Part shown: positions 17,656 to 27,360 of the stretch, piece after piece
Position numbering within the stretch: position 1 is the first letter of the stretch
How the letters are laid out: the number at the start of each line of letters is the position of its first letter
NCBI GenBank assembly: GCA_947644195.1
Contig: CANRZB010000012.1
Coordinates: 1-64,000 of the forward strand
Reading direction: 5' to 3'
Origin: an uncultured Clostridium sp.
GTDB taxonomy: Bacteria; Bacillota; Clostridia; Lachnospirales; Lachnospiraceae
DNA length: 64,000 nucleotides
Made by a program: the position numbers and the translations under genes
Notes under the pieces: model-generated
Seen by the model: only the letters and a program-made list of their open reading frames with translations
Told to the model about the DNA's origin: nothing
Database searches by the model: none

Positions 17656-19083
17656 CTATGCTACCAGGTTATTCATCCAAACACCCTTTTTAATTAAAAT
17701 ATAACCGACCACAACCTTGATAAAATCTAACGACTGCACCAATGCAAATACCACCAGGATAGGCAGTGTTGTGTAACGACATAACACAAACGCTGCCGGA
17801 ACGGAAATTACCCAGGAATACATACTGTCAAACAAAAAGGTAATCATCGTCTTTCCGCCGGAACGCAGGGTAAAGTACAGGGAATTGAGAAAGCCCTGTA
17901 ACGGGAAAAAGAGCGCGGTAATAATGATAAAACAGGTGCCGTAATGCCGCACCGTGCGGGTGGTATCATAGGCGAATGGAAAGACCCCGGCAACCAAAAT
18001 CAAGACCACGGACAAGAACAGGCTCATGGCGCTGGTAAACCACATCAGCCGCACGGAATCTTTTTTCGCTTTCTCATATTCGGAGGCTCCGAGCATCTGA
18101 CCCGAAAGAATCCCAACCGCATTTCCCATTGCAATAAATACTACGTTTAACATATTGCAAAGGGCATTGGAAATCGTCATCCCAGCCACCACAGTTAATC
18201 CCCGTATAGAATAACACTGCGTCATTACTGCCATACCACCGGCCCACAAGAATTCATTAAAGAAAATCGGCAGACTCTTTTTAATAATTGAAACTGCCAT
18301 TTCTCCTGGCACTTGAAAAGAACGGTAGACCTGATTCAAAAAAGCATATTTCTCTCTGCCAAAATGCGCCCAGCCAACGATGACACACATTTCCACCATT
18401 CGGGCAATAACCGTTGCCACCGCAGCACCACGGACTTCTAATCTCGGCAGACCCAGCTTTCCATAGATGAGCAGATAGTTAAAACAGATATCTGCCACGA
18501 CGGAACAGATGGCGGCAATCATCGGCTTCACGCTTTCTCCGGTTTCCCTGAGGGTATTGGCATAGATTTGTGTCACGACAAATGGCGGCAGGCCAAATAA
18601 CATAATCAACATATATTCCCTGCCGTACTGCAATGTTTTTGCCGCATCAATACCATCCTCCTGTCCCTGCAGATAAAGAGACAAAAGTTCATTCCCCCAC
18701 AGCACAAAGACTACTATGCCAGCCACCAGGCAAAACAGGCCAATCCACCATTTCAAACGGAATACATTTCTGACCCCCTCTATATTTCCCTGACCGAAAT
18801 ACTGGGTACTATAGATCCCCGGCCCTGACATCCCGCCAAATATAGCGAGTGAAAATACAAAAAATAGCTGCCCTGCAATGGAGACCGCTGTCATACTCTC
18901 GGTTCCCAGACTGCCCACCATGACATTATCCACCAATCCAACCGCATTGGTTATTCCATTCTGGATCATCATCGGCACAGCCAATATCAACGCCCGTTTA
19001 TATACCTTTTTTCTCGCCTCTCTCTCCTGGCGGATGAGGTATGTCCTCTCTGCGCTATTTTCCTTCTGTACTCTATTTCTCAT
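17656..19083 (-). CDS. MATE-family efflux transporter
   Basis: This protein (475 residues from the ATG at 19083, which has GAGG 7 nt upstream; a TTG two codons earlier is less likely) has about twelve membrane helices in two halves. The family pattern is visible: ILAVPMMIQNGITNAVGLVDNVMVG near the N-terminus and the matching SLPIFFNEFLWAGGMAVMTQ in the second half. MATE proteins export drugs or metabolites using Na+ or H+ gradients; the substrate is unknown. It begins about 25 nt after the transglutaminase gene and is probably the last gene of that operon. Confidence 0.93.
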   Translation of the reverse strand: MRNRVQKENSAERTYLIRQEREARKKVYKRALILAVPMMIQNGITNAVGLVDNVMVGSLGTESMTAVSIAGQLFFVFSLAIFGGMSGPGIYSTQYFGQGNIEGVRNVFRLKWWIGLFCLVAGIVVFVLWGNELLSLYLQGQEDGIDAAKTLQYGREYMLIMLFGLPPFVVTQIYANTLRETGESVKPMIAAICSVVADICFNYLLIYGKLGLPRLEVRGAAVATVIARMVEMCVIVGWAHFGREKYAFLNQVYRSFQVPGEMAVSIIKKSLPIFFNEFLWAGGMAVMTQCYSIRGLTVVAGMTISNALCNMLNVVFIAMGNAVGILSGQMLGASEYEKAKKDSVRLMWFTSAMSLFLSVVLILVAGVFPFAYDTTRTVRHYGTCFIIITALFFPLQGFLNSLYFTLRSGGKTMITFLFDSMYSWVISVPAAFVLCRYTTLPILVVFALVQSLDFIKVVVGYILIKKGVWMNNLVA

Positions 19084-19108
19084 GAACAAACCTCGTTTCT
19101 ATCTTTAA

Positions 19109-21427
19109 TTAATGTTTTACACCGCTCTGCAGCGTCTTACGCACCCATCGGTCCTCCTGCTCACTAATTTCTGTCGGGCTAAACCCTGCCTGCTCCATTA
19201 CCTGGATCAACTTCTGTTTCTCCTGTCCCGTCAAATCTAAGATTCCCTGATCTACCATCGCATTGATCTGTTGCTCATAATTGACCAGGGAAGACAAACC
19301 CGTAATCTCTCTCCCCTTTTTTTGTACAAACCTCTGATAGGCATCAACCAATAGATCATTTCTGCCTTTCTTTCGATCACGCAGGCTACGGCAAACTCTC
19401 TGCACCAGGATCCACAGAGCCAGGGTCAAAACGACTAGAAGCAGAATCATCCCCAAAACACGCAGAACCGTCCGTAGGATATTTTCTGCCGTCTTTGCAA
19501 TCGAAGTCGTCGGACTGACATCCGTCGTTTCCTGCACAGCTGCACCCCCCATACCATTACCAAAGAATCGCCGGAACATTCCCCACAATCCCTGTCCCGG
19601 ATCTTCTTCCTCGGAAGCCGGAGTCACATCCACTACCTGCCAGCCCTTTCCGGTAACCCAGATTTCTACCCAGGCATGTGCATTAGCATCCACGACATTC
19701 ACTTTGACCGCAGCCGTCTGCTCCAGTTCAGAAGCGCCCTCATAGTATTGTTCTTTCGGTTCTTCGAGTACCGTACCTTCCTCCGTAATATCCTCCGGAT
19801 CAATGGCATATCCCTCCACATAACGCGCCGGGATTCCCAGTTTTCGGAATATCAACGTTGCCGCGCTGGCAAAATGGGCACAGTATCCTCTTCTGTTCTC
19901 CAGCAAGAAATAATTAACAAAATCTTTGCCATACGGCGTAACTCCCGGTTGATAGCTATAGGGAATTTCCCGCTGAAAATACTCTGCCAGTTTACTGACA
20001 TTTACCTCGTCAAAAGACACCGGATCCAGCCCTGCCTCCTGGATGATCTGTTCCACAGCTTCCTGATTTTCCGCTGGCACCTCTAAATAAGTTAAGAAAT
20101 CATCTGGCAGTTTTAAAGCGAGTGCCCTTTTTTCATTATAGATATTAAAATCAGTATAATAGGTGTAAAACTGGTTTCGTCCTACCCAGACGGATTTCTC
20201 CAAATCCATAGAATAATAGGGAAGATACACACTGCTCAGTCCCGCTACATTCTCAACGACCGCCTGTCCTTTCCCCATCTTCGGCATACCATCCTCATAG
20301 GCCTGTTTAGCCGCCTGTTCGGTTTCACTAGTCAGCTTCTTGATCCGTTCCCAGCGATTTCCATATGGAACATACTCCCTGCTGACAAACTGACGCAGAT
20401 AAAAACGCTCCTCTGCTGCCGGCACAAAAGTCAGCGTCAGATCGGTTTCATAATCCAGGCGCAAGGAACTGATCCCTCCTAGCCTTCCGCTGGTCAGTCC
20501 ACCCACATTTTCATAAAAATTAAATAGTCCAGCGATTCCCACGACAGACAAATTCTCTACCGTATCCGCCGTCTGCTGTTTTAAAGTGCCTGCCGGATGT
20601 CTCTCATGGTAGGATTCCTTAGGCGCAATGACAGACACTGCCATAGATACCCCTGCAACCAGAAGCAAAAGACAACCTCCGAATTGCACAATAGTGCGAA
20701 CGGAATAGACGTAGGAGTATCCCTTTTTCTTCCTCTCATATTTCGTGTCGTCCTGATGCAGCGTATAGTGTCTGCCATGATGGATACAGGCAGCTAGAAA
20801 CAGCCCTGTCAAGAGCTGTACCACAGAAAATAAAGACGGCTCCAATTCCAAATACAACGGCAACACCAGGCAAACACTGACGGCTAAGACAGAAAAAACA
20901 TACTGCATCCTGCGCGAGATAGAGATATTAATAACCAGGCAGCAGACTACACCAATATAACTCATGGACACAGTAATCGCCAACGCCCGGTTGCTGATTC
21001 GTTCCCCATAGCTGCGCATGGCATTGGATTCGAAATAATCCGAGACCATTTCAAAAATATCATTTAACACGCCATAAAATCCACTGTTAATATAGCTTCG
21101 CAGGGTATAGGCGGTAAAAACCATAATGAGAAAGAGCAAAATATAACCAAGATTTTCCCAAAGTCGGCTATAAAACAAGGACGCTAGAAAAATACAGGCG
21201 ACTGCGATTACCAACTGTACGATCACAGCGTAGTATACCGTTCCCAGTGCCGACAGCAGGCAGCCGATGCCTCCTCCCACAATGCAATATACGATCCAAG
21301 CTTTCCACAGTAAGGTAAACATCCTATGTTCGGTCTGCCTGCACAATAAATGATCCGCTGCCCAGATTCCCTCACAAAGAAAGGTAGCCTGGTTTTGGTC
21401 TGCCTGTTTCCGTCGAACTCTAAACAT
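19109..21427 (-). CDS. Membrane transglutaminase-like protein (module 2)
   Basis: This 772-residue protein has an N-terminal block of membrane helices (about residues 40-260), a long extracytoplasmic part with a transglutaminase core, a further membrane helix (about 650-675) and a cytoplasmic C-terminal region of the DUF4129 kind. The catalytic triad is visible as Cys in RGYCAHFASAATLIFRKLG, His in DANAHAWVEIW and Asp in VDVTP. The start overlaps the DUF58 stop by 8 nt (ATGTTTAG). It is a longer paralogue of the partial protein at the left edge. Substrate unknown. Confidence 0.92.
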   Translation of the reverse strand: MFRVRRKQADQNQATFLCEGIWAADHLLCRQTEHRMFTLLWKAWIVYCIVGGGIGCLLSALGTVYYAVIVQLVIAVACIFLASLFYSRLWENLGYILLFLIMVFTAYTLRSYINSGFYGVLNDIFEMVSDYFESNAMRSYGERISNRALAITVSMSYIGVVCCLVINISISRRMQYVFSVLAVSVCLVLPLYLELEPSLFSVVQLLTGLFLAACIHHGRHYTLHQDDTKYERKKKGYSYVYSVRTIVQFGGCLLLLVAGVSMAVSVIAPKESYHERHPAGTLKQQTADTVENLSVVGIAGLFNFYENVGGLTSGRLGGISSLRLDYETDLTLTFVPAAEERFYLRQFVSREYVPYGNRWERIKKLTSETEQAAKQAYEDGMPKMGKGQAVVENVAGLSSVYLPYYSMDLEKSVWVGRNQFYTYYTDFNIYNEKRALALKLPDDFLTYLEVPAENQEAVEQIIQEAGLDPVSFDEVNVSKLAEYFQREIPYSYQPGVTPYGKDFVNYFLLENRRGYCAHFASAATLIFRKLGIPARYVEGYAIDPEDITEEGTVLEEPKEQYYEGASELEQTAAVKVNVVDANAHAWVEIWVTGKGWQVVDVTPASEEEDPGQGLWGMFRRFFGNGMGGAAVQETTDVSPTTSIAKTAENILRTVLRVLGMILLLVVLTLALWILVQRVCRSLRDRKKGRNDLLVDAYQRFVQKKGREITGLSSLVNYEQQINAMVDQGILDLTGQEKQKLIQVMEQAGFSPTEISEQEDRWVRKTLQSGVKH

Positions 21428-22475
21428 GGGAAATCACCTCCCCGTCCGCTGCCCCCTGTATCTGGTGCAGATATACATAAGATTGCAGGGCGGGACGCAG
21501 CCTCTGTAATAATTCTGGCAAGTTTTGCCTGGTTCGGCAGATCTGGCTGTGCAGTAATTTACCAAATCTATCCTCCAATGCTGCTGCCTCCGCAATCAAC
21601 ACTTCCTCAAAGTCATATTGGTGCTCGTCCCACCAAAGGATACGTACTGGCACATAAGTATCCAGAAAATCTTGCGCCACACCATAGGCAAGCCCCAAGA
21701 TCTGGGATACCATTTCATACCCCTCCGATAAATCAAGCAACAGGATGACCTGGCTCTGGGCTACGCTTGCACGCTCTTTTACCATTAAATCCTGCTTCTT
21801 GGCTGATAATTTCCAATGGATATCCTTAATTCTGTCCCCCGGCCGATATTCCCTCATATCCGTCACTTCGGAGAAATCATGCCCTTTGCTCAGGGTTTCC
21901 TCTGCTTCACTGATCCCCGCCTGGAATCCCTCTCTATGGTATTCCGTCTGTTTCTGTGGGTTTGGCAAAATGACGCTCTCCGCAAACGCCTGAACCGGCT
22001 TCTGTATGCGCAATAATCCCATGGGATCTCGATATTCCATCGTATGTAATTTCACTTTCAGTAAACCACAATACTGTACCCCCAACGGCAAATCCATATG
22101 CTCTGTATATTTCATAGAGATTGGCATCACTGCCTTCCACTCTCCGACGGTTCCCAGAAAAGTATTCTCCACATTCCCCGTCAGTGTACAGGATAGTGCT
22201 AATCCATAACTGTCATTTTGCAGATAGATACGCCAGATGCCTTCCTCCCCCTCCTGCAAGACCGGCTGCATAGAAGCAATGCGAACCGATAAAAACTGGC
22301 GCATCCACCAGGCAGTACCTATGGAACAGGTCGGAAGTACCAGCATCAACACTAAAATTGTCAAAAGAAAATGGCTTTTCAGAAACAGAAACCAGCCAAA
22401 TAAAATAGCAAGCAAAAAAAGATAGCACAACATATGTGCCAGACAGATCCGTATTCTGACCCCCTCTTTTCGCAT
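21420..22475 (-). CDS. DUF58 domain protein (module 2)
   Basis: This 351-residue protein has two N-terminal membrane segments (about residues 8-47) and the DUF58 motif EYRPGDRIKDIHWKLSAK (about 208-225). It is the middle gene of the second moxR/DUF58/transglutaminase module. The only unusual point is its distance from moxR: 232 bp filled with inverted repeats, whereas in module 1 the two genes are 9 nt apart. The ATG start has only a weak purine stretch (GGCGGTG) upstream. Confidence 0.9.
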   Translation of the reverse strand: MRKEGVRIRICLAHMLCYLFLLAILFGWFLFLKSHFLLTILVLMLVLPTCSIGTAWWMRQFLSVRIASMQPVLQEGEEGIWRIYLQNDSYGLALSCTLTGNVENTFLGTVGEWKAVMPISMKYTEHMDLPLGVQYCGLLKVKLHTMEYRDPMGLLRIQKPVQAFAESVILPNPQKQTEYHREGFQAGISEAEETLSKGHDFSEVTDMREYRPGDRIKDIHWKLSAKKQDLMVKERASVAQSQVILLLDLSEGYEMVSQILGLAYGVAQDFLDTYVPVRILWWDEHQYDFEEVLIAEAAALEDRFGKLLHSQICRTRQNLPELLQRLRPALQSYVYLHQIQGAADGEVISHV

Positions 22476-22707
22476 CTCTGTTTCACCGCCCTTTCTTTAT
22501 GTACACTTCCAGACATGCCATGCCCTAACAGTTAGGCACAGCCTAACCATGGCACAAACCATGAACGAAAAATGCTGTTTTTGCACACCACAAAATATGC
22601 ATCGCTAACCAATCCGATCTCGATGGGAAGAACGCTGCCTTTGCGTTCTTCTTAGAGTTGACTAAGTTTCACTTAGCGAGTTTACGAACTTAGTGAAACT
22701 TCAACTC
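22476..22707. repeat. Intergenic block packed with inverted repeats
   Basis: Between moxR and DUF58 of module 2 I see several hairpins. GTTAGGC-ACA-GCCTAAC is at about 22530-22546, inside a wider CATGCC...GGCATG-like arrangement. GAAGAACGC with a 7-nt loop and GCGTTCTTC is at about 22627-22652. AGAGTTGA...AGTTTCACT pairs with AGTGAAACT-TCAACTCT at about 22654-22708, reaching the moxR stop codon. No gene is present. It looks like an inserted repeat element (MITE- or REP-like) or an mRNA processing region. Confidence 0.6.
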
Positions 22708-23664
22708 TTATATCCTTGGCGCCTTTACCTGCTGCTGCAATCTCTGCATCGTCTGCACCATCGTCAGCCCGTCCGCCTTCGTTCTGGCACTGCGTTTCAC
22801 ACGGTGACCGAGCACATCTGCCATTACCATCTGTACATCCTGTGCCGTGACATATTCCCTGCCATGCAACACTGCCATTGCCCTGGCAATTCGGAGCAGG
22901 GCAATCGTGGCGCGGGGACTAGCGCCCATCTCAAACATCTCATTGCGTCTGGTTTCTTCTACCAAGGTTACAATATACTCATAAATGCTTTCATGCACAA
23001 AGATATTCTCTGTACCCCGGCGGATCGCACACAATTCTTCTGCTGTCAGAACCGGACGAACCTGGCTGATCAGATGGGATGACTCCCCTTTTAAGATACT
23101 GACCGCATCTGCATGGGCAGGATATCCCATAGAAACACAGATCATAAAACGGTCTAACTGCGATTCTGGCAACATCTGTGTCCCAGAGGAACCCGTCGGA
23201 TTCTCTGTTGCTATAACAATGAAAGGATCCGGCAATTCTCTGGTAACACTTTCCACCGTCACATGCTGTTCTTCCATTACTTCTAACAAAGCGGATTGCG
23301 TTTTGGGTGACGTGCGGTTAATCTCATCTGCCAGAAAAAGATTACAGAAAATGGAGCCCGGACGGTATTCAAATTCCCCCGTCCGGTTATTATACATGGA
23401 AAACCCAACAATATCACTGGGAAGAACATCCGGTGTAAACTGCACTCTCTTGTAATCCAGGGATAATGCCCTGGCAAAGGTCGTTGCCAATGTCGTTTTT
23501 CCCACGCCCGGAATATCTTCCATCAGGATATGGCCCCCACTGATTACCGCTGCAAGCACTCTCTCCACAACATCTTCTTTTCCCCGGATTACCTTATTAA
23601 CTTCATCCTGTACCGCCATCAACAGGCTCTGGTATCTTCTTTGTTCTTCTGTCACTGTACTCAT
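22708..23664 (-). CDS. MoxR-family AAA+ ATPase (module 2)
   Basis: I start at the ATG at 23664 (318 residues), which has AAGGAG 9 nt upstream; a GTG ten codons earlier lacks this. Walker A is EDIPGVGKTTLATTF and the MoxR signature DEINRTSPKTQSALLEVMEE follows. The C-terminal lid contains ASPRATIALLRIARAMA. It heads the second module. The same core motifs as the first MoxR (2781-3755) are present, but the two differ throughout their N- and C-termini, so they are old paralogues that probably serve different partner sets. Confidence 0.92.
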   Translation of the reverse strand: MSTVTEEQRRYQSLLMAVQDEVNKVIRGKEDVVERVLAAVISGGHILMEDIPGVGKTTLATTFARALSLDYKRVQFTPDVLPSDIVGFSMYNNRTGEFEYRPGSIFCNLFLADEINRTSPKTQSALLEVMEEQHVTVESVTRELPDPFIVIATENPTGSSGTQMLPESQLDRFMICVSMGYPAHADAVSILKGESSHLISQVRPVLTAEELCAIRRGTENIFVHESIYEYIVTLVEETRRNEMFEMGASPRATIALLRIARAMAVLHGREYVTAQDVQMVMADVLGHRVKRSARTKADGLTMVQTMQRLQQQVKAPRI

Positions 23665-23803
23665 ACTACTGATCTCCTTCCCTGCCATTCCCACCGATCA
23701 ACTCCGCTGTGCAGCGAGCTATTATGCGAATAAGCACTGAACGGTATTTCTGCCTGCCTTACCCAGTCTCACCATCTGTCTGCGCTTGCCAACCATCCTG
23801 GCT

Positions 23804-25021
23804 TTATCGAATCTCTCCCTTCAGATATTCGATTGCCGCCTGCATCTGGTTATCCGGTAGATCCTGTCCGGACGCATCCTTCTGATGCAGGGTATTTTTA
23901 TCTAATTCTACCGGAATGTCAGGTTCCAGACCCGTACCGTGAATATTCCGTCCTTTCGGCGTAAAATACTTTGAAGTAGTCATCTTTAAGGCAGAACCAT
24001 CCTCCAAATCAAAAATTGTCTGCACAATCCCTTTGCCAAAGGTTTTGGTTCCAACCAATTTTGCCTTCTCCTTATCCTGCATAGCGCCGGAAAAAACCTC
24101 CGATGCACTGGCAGAATTGCCATTTACTAGAATCGCAACCGGCACAGATATCTCATCATCATCTTCCGCAAAAAATTCTTCCGCTACTCCCTTTTTATCC
24201 TCCGTATATACCACCCGACCTTTCGGCAGCATACGGTCTAACATCTCCACCGCGGTATTTAACAAGCCTCCCCCATTGTCGCGTAGATCAATCATCAATG
24301 CCTTCATGCCCTGATCCTGCAAATCATGCAGCGCTGTTTCAAATTGCACTGTAGTAACCTCTTCAAAACTGCTGACGGCAATATAGCCAATTTTTCCTGC
24401 AAACATCCTGCTTTCTACTGTATCTTCTTCAATTTCTGCTCGGGTCAGTGTAAAGTCTAGATAATCGTTTTCACCGCTGCGGATCACCTGAAGTTTCACT
24501 TCCGTTCCCGGTTTCCCTTTAATTAACGCCAAAACGGCGGATAAATCTTCTCCGCTTACCTTGGTGTCATCTACTGCATAAATAATGTCTTCCGGTTTCA
24601 GCCCCGCCTGATCTGCCGGACCTCCCGCAATGGGTTTGACAATGATAATTGCACCTGTCTCAATATTCTGCGTCACATAGGCACCAATCCCACAATACGT
24701 CCCGCTGGTTTTTTCTGTGATTGTCTGATATTCCTCTTCCGTATAATAGGCAGCATATTCATCTCCCAGGCCAGATACAACACCTTTATAAATGGAATCT
24801 GCCATTTGTTCCGGGTCAATTTGATCCAGATAATACGCATTAATAAAACGCTCTATTCTCCCTACTTTCGCATTTACCTCTGATTTGAACGAACGATCGC
24901 CGGTCGATAACACACCGGTCAGATTCAAAACTCCCGTCCAGGACAGGACAAGTACTGTTACCATAAATACCACCGCACAACTCAGAAATCCACACAAGAA
25001 ACTTTCGATATATTTCCTCAT
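23804..25021 (-). CDS. S41 C-terminal processing peptidase (CtpA/CtpB-like)
   Basis: This 405-residue protein has an N-terminal membrane anchor (about residues 10-30), a PDZ domain (about 105-195; AGGPADQAGLKPEDIIYAVD) and an S41 catalytic domain. The catalytic Ser305 is in GNSASASEVFSGA and the Lys330 in GTKTFGKGIVQ. It should be a membrane-anchored protease acting outside the membrane. It lies directly downstream of ftsE-ftsX and the M23 hydrolase gene. Such proteases often control cell-wall hydrolases; here that is an inference from context. Confidence 0.95.
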   Translation of the reverse strand: MRKYIESFLCGFLSCAVVFMVTVLVLSWTGVLNLTGVLSTGDRSFKSEVNAKVGRIERFINAYYLDQIDPEQMADSIYKGVVSGLGDEYAAYYTEEEYQTITEKTSGTYCGIGAYVTQNIETGAIIIVKPIAGGPADQAGLKPEDIIYAVDDTKVSGEDLSAVLALIKGKPGTEVKLQVIRSGENDYLDFTLTRAEIEEDTVESRMFAGKIGYIAVSSFEEVTTVQFETALHDLQDQGMKALMIDLRDNGGGLLNTAVEMLDRMLPKGRVVYTEDKKGVAEEFFAEDDDEISVPVAILVNGNSASASEVFSGAMQDKEKAKLVGTKTFGKGIVQTIFDLEDGSALKMTTSKYFTPKGRNIHGTGLEPDIPVELDKNTLHQKDASGQDLPDNQMQAAIEYLKGEIR

Positions 25022-25076
25022 AATCCATTCAGATCCTTCGATCCATCCACCTCCGAAACAAAATGATAGCTATGGA

Positions 25077-25117
25077 AAGGCAAAGCAGCGGATTCCGAAA
25101 AATCTACTGCTTTGCTT
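25077..25117. terminator. Hairpin between M23 and S41 genes
   Basis: AAGGCAAAGCAG and CTGCTTTGCTT form a stem, with GGATT/AATCT extending it near the loop. A T-rich tail exists on the plus strand (TTTTCGTTATTT) but only a weak one on the minus strand. It may reduce read-through from the M23 gene into the S41 gene. Confidence 0.5.
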
Positions 25118-25125
25118 TTCGTTAT

Positions 25126-26433
25126 TTAAGATACATAATTCATCGGATTGACGTACTGTCCTCCTATATTTACCGCGAAATGCAGATGCGGTCCTGTAGA
25201 GATCCCGGTCGAACCCGATAAAGCAATCGTCTGCCCCTGGGCAACCTGGTCACCTACCGATACAGAAAGCGCAGAACAGTGCATATAGTAAGTATAAACT
25301 CCACCTCCGTGATAGAGGGCAACATAATTCCCAGCAGAGGAAGAATAGGTCGCAGTAACTACTTTTCCTGCCTTGGATGCCCGAACCGCTGTACCAGTCG
25401 GAACTGCAATATCAATTCCTTTATGATTGGTGCTGGCACCTGCCGTAGGTGACCGCCGTGGTCCAAATCCACAGCTAATCCGGCCGGCAGCTGCCAATGG
25501 CCAGACAAAACCAGAGGCACTCGCCGTCTGTCCCGCCGGAGCCTCAGGAGCTGTGGAACCGTCTGCCGTATTGCTCTTTCCGGCGGCAGCAGCAGCGGCG
25601 GCTGCCGCTGCCTCTTCCTGGGCAATCTGTTTTCGTTGTTGCGCCAATAGCCGTTCCACTTCATCTGATTTTTTCTTGATCTCAGCATTATAGCTGTCTA
25701 ATTCCGATTCAGAACGGCTGATCAGTGAATTATACTGCTCTAACTGATCTTGTTTTTTATCCAGCAACTGATCCACGGATTCTTTCTCAAAGGAAAGCGT
25801 ATTCTTTACTGCTTCCAGTTTATCCTTTTTTATCCGTTTCTTTTCCTTAGTCTCAGACAATTCTACTTTCGTCGCTTCATAATCATCTAACATTTTCTTA
25901 TCATAGGCATTGATCCTGCTTATGTACTCCATGCGGTTATACAAATCTGAGAGACTGGCCGAACCCATCAATAGATCAATATATCCCTCCTGCCCGTTTT
26001 CATAGATATATTTAATGCGGGATTTCATGGTCTCATACTGGCGGTCCATTTTATCAGACACCTCTGCCTCCTGGACGGTCAGCAGCTCAATCTCCCCCTG
26101 GGTTGTGTCAATCTTGCCCTGGTTTTTCTCTATTTTCTTACTAAGTTTCGCCATTTTCTCGTCCAGCGTTTTTACATAGCTCACCAGATTATGTTTTTTA
26201 TTCTCGATCTCTTTCAGATCAGAAACCAACTCTTTTTTCTCGTCCTGCAATTCCTGTACTTCCTGATTGGCCTCATTGATCTTTTGCTGGGTCTGTTCAG
26301 ACTGCGTTGCTGCCTGCACAACAGGCAAAACAGAATCAAGCACGGAGCGATCCCCTGTCAGACATCCACTGCCAAGCACAACAGCTCCGGCCGTCCAAAT
26401 CCCTACTCCTGTTACGATCCATTTTCGTTTCAT
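25126..26433 (-). CDS. M23 (LytM) murein hydrolase with coiled coil, PcsB/EnvC-like
   Basis: This 435-residue protein has a signal peptide, a long coiled coil (about residues 42-265; many EL, KK and Q repeats), an Ala-only run of ten residues in the linker, and a C-terminal M23 endopeptidase domain. Zinc and catalytic residues are seen in NHKGIDIAVPTGT and GPHLHFAV, with YVALYHGGG between. The fold order matches EnvC/PcsB-type proteins, which are activated by FtsEX to cut peptidoglycan at division. The ftsX gene is 21 nt upstream, which fits this role strongly. Confidence 0.94.
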   Translation of the reverse strand: MKRKWIVTGVGIWTAGAVVLGSGCLTGDRSVLDSVLPVVQAATQSEQTQQKINEANQEVQELQDEKKELVSDLKEIENKKHNLVSYVKTLDEKMAKLSKKIEKNQGKIDTTQGEIELLTVQEAEVSDKMDRQYETMKSRIKYIYENGQEGYIDLLMGSASLSDLYNRMEYISRINAYDKKMLDDYEATKVELSETKEKKRIKKDKLEAVKNTLSFEKESVDQLLDKKQDQLEQYNSLISRSESELDSYNAEIKKKSDEVERLLAQQRKQIAQEEAAAAAAAAAAGKSNTADGSTAPEAPAGQTASASGFVWPLAAAGRISCGFGPRRSPTAGASTNHKGIDIAVPTGTAVRASKAGKVVTATYSSSAGNYVALYHGGGVYTYYMHCSALSVSVGDQVAQGQTIALSGSTGISTGPHLHFAVNIGGQYVNPMNYVS

Positions 26434-26454
26434 CGCTTTTGTACCCCCTGTATT

Positions 26455-27360
26455 TTATCCTCTTTGCAGGTGTTTCCTCACGGATACTGCGCTTCCGACC
26501 AAACCGATTCCCACGCCGATCAAGAGCAGAACCGGAACTAATACAATCATTTCCCGTTCTGTATCAATAAACGTCAGCCATTGTGATAACGCTGAAAAGT
26601 GATCTAGGACAAACCGGATCATTCTCTCATAGGAAAAAAACAGAATCCCGATGGGAAGCGCCGCACCGATCAAGCCCAACACAACTCCTTCCACCAAAAA
26701 CGGTGCACGGACAAATCCATCGGTCGCACCGATCATTTTAATAATCGCAATCTCATCACTGCGAACACGGATACCAGTGGCTACCGACGTATTGATCAAA
26801 AAGACAGATACCAGCAACAATAAAATAATGATTGTTGCGGAAATGTAGGCAACAAGCATATTAATACTGCTCAAGCCCTTTGCCGCCGCACTAGATCCAT
26901 TGACCTTACGAATCCCCTCCAGTCCTTTAACATAATCCACCACAGCACTTTGTGCGGAAACGTTCTTTAAATATATTTCAAAGGATGCGGAATCTTTTAA
27001 TGGGTTATCTGAACCAAAGGTATTTTCTATTTGGTCAGAATCTCCGTTCATCTCTTTTTGAAATTCCTCCCATGCATCCTGCGGCGAGATATATTTCACT
27101 TCCTCCACATCGTCCCGGGCACGGATCTGTTCTGCCAGTTTATCAATTCTCTCCGCTTCAATATCCGGATCAAAAAATGCTGTGATCCCCATATTACTCT
27201 CTGCGTTGTACATAATATTCTGGAAATTGCTTATTAATACATAAAATAATCCCAATAAAAACAAACAGGTTGCAATGGTTCCAATGGCCGCCAACGAAAA
27301 AATCTTATTCTGCACTACATTTTTGAACCCCTGTTTCAGCCCATATCCAAATGTCCTCAT
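26455..27360 (-). CDS. ftsX: Cell division protein FtsX
   Basis: This 301-residue protein has the FtsX arrangement: a short cytoplasmic N-terminus ([20 protein letters not shown]), a first membrane helix (about residues 22-46), an extracellular domain (about 50-165, with IRARDDVEEVKYISPQDAW), and three more helices. A conserved cytoplasmic loop (IRVRSDEIAIIKMIGATDGF) lies between helices 2 and 3. With FtsE it forms an ABC-type complex that transmits ATP hydrolysis to a periplasmic or wall hydrolase. The start overlaps the ftsE stop by 4 nt. Confidence 0.96.
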   Translation of the reverse strand: MRTFGYGLKQGFKNVVQNKIFSLAAIGTIATCLFLLGLFYVLISNFQNIMYNAESNMGITAFFDPDIEAERIDKLAEQIRARDDVEEVKYISPQDAWEEFQKEMNGDSDQIENTFGSDNPLKDSASFEIYLKNVSAQSAVVDYVKGLEGIRKVNGSSAAAKGLSSINMLVAYISATIIILLLLVSVFLINTSVATGIRVRSDEIAIIKMIGATDGFVRAPFLVEGVVLGLIGAALPIGILFFSYERMIRFVLDHFSALSQWLTFIDTEREMIVLVPVLLLIGVGIGLVGSAVSVRKHLQRG

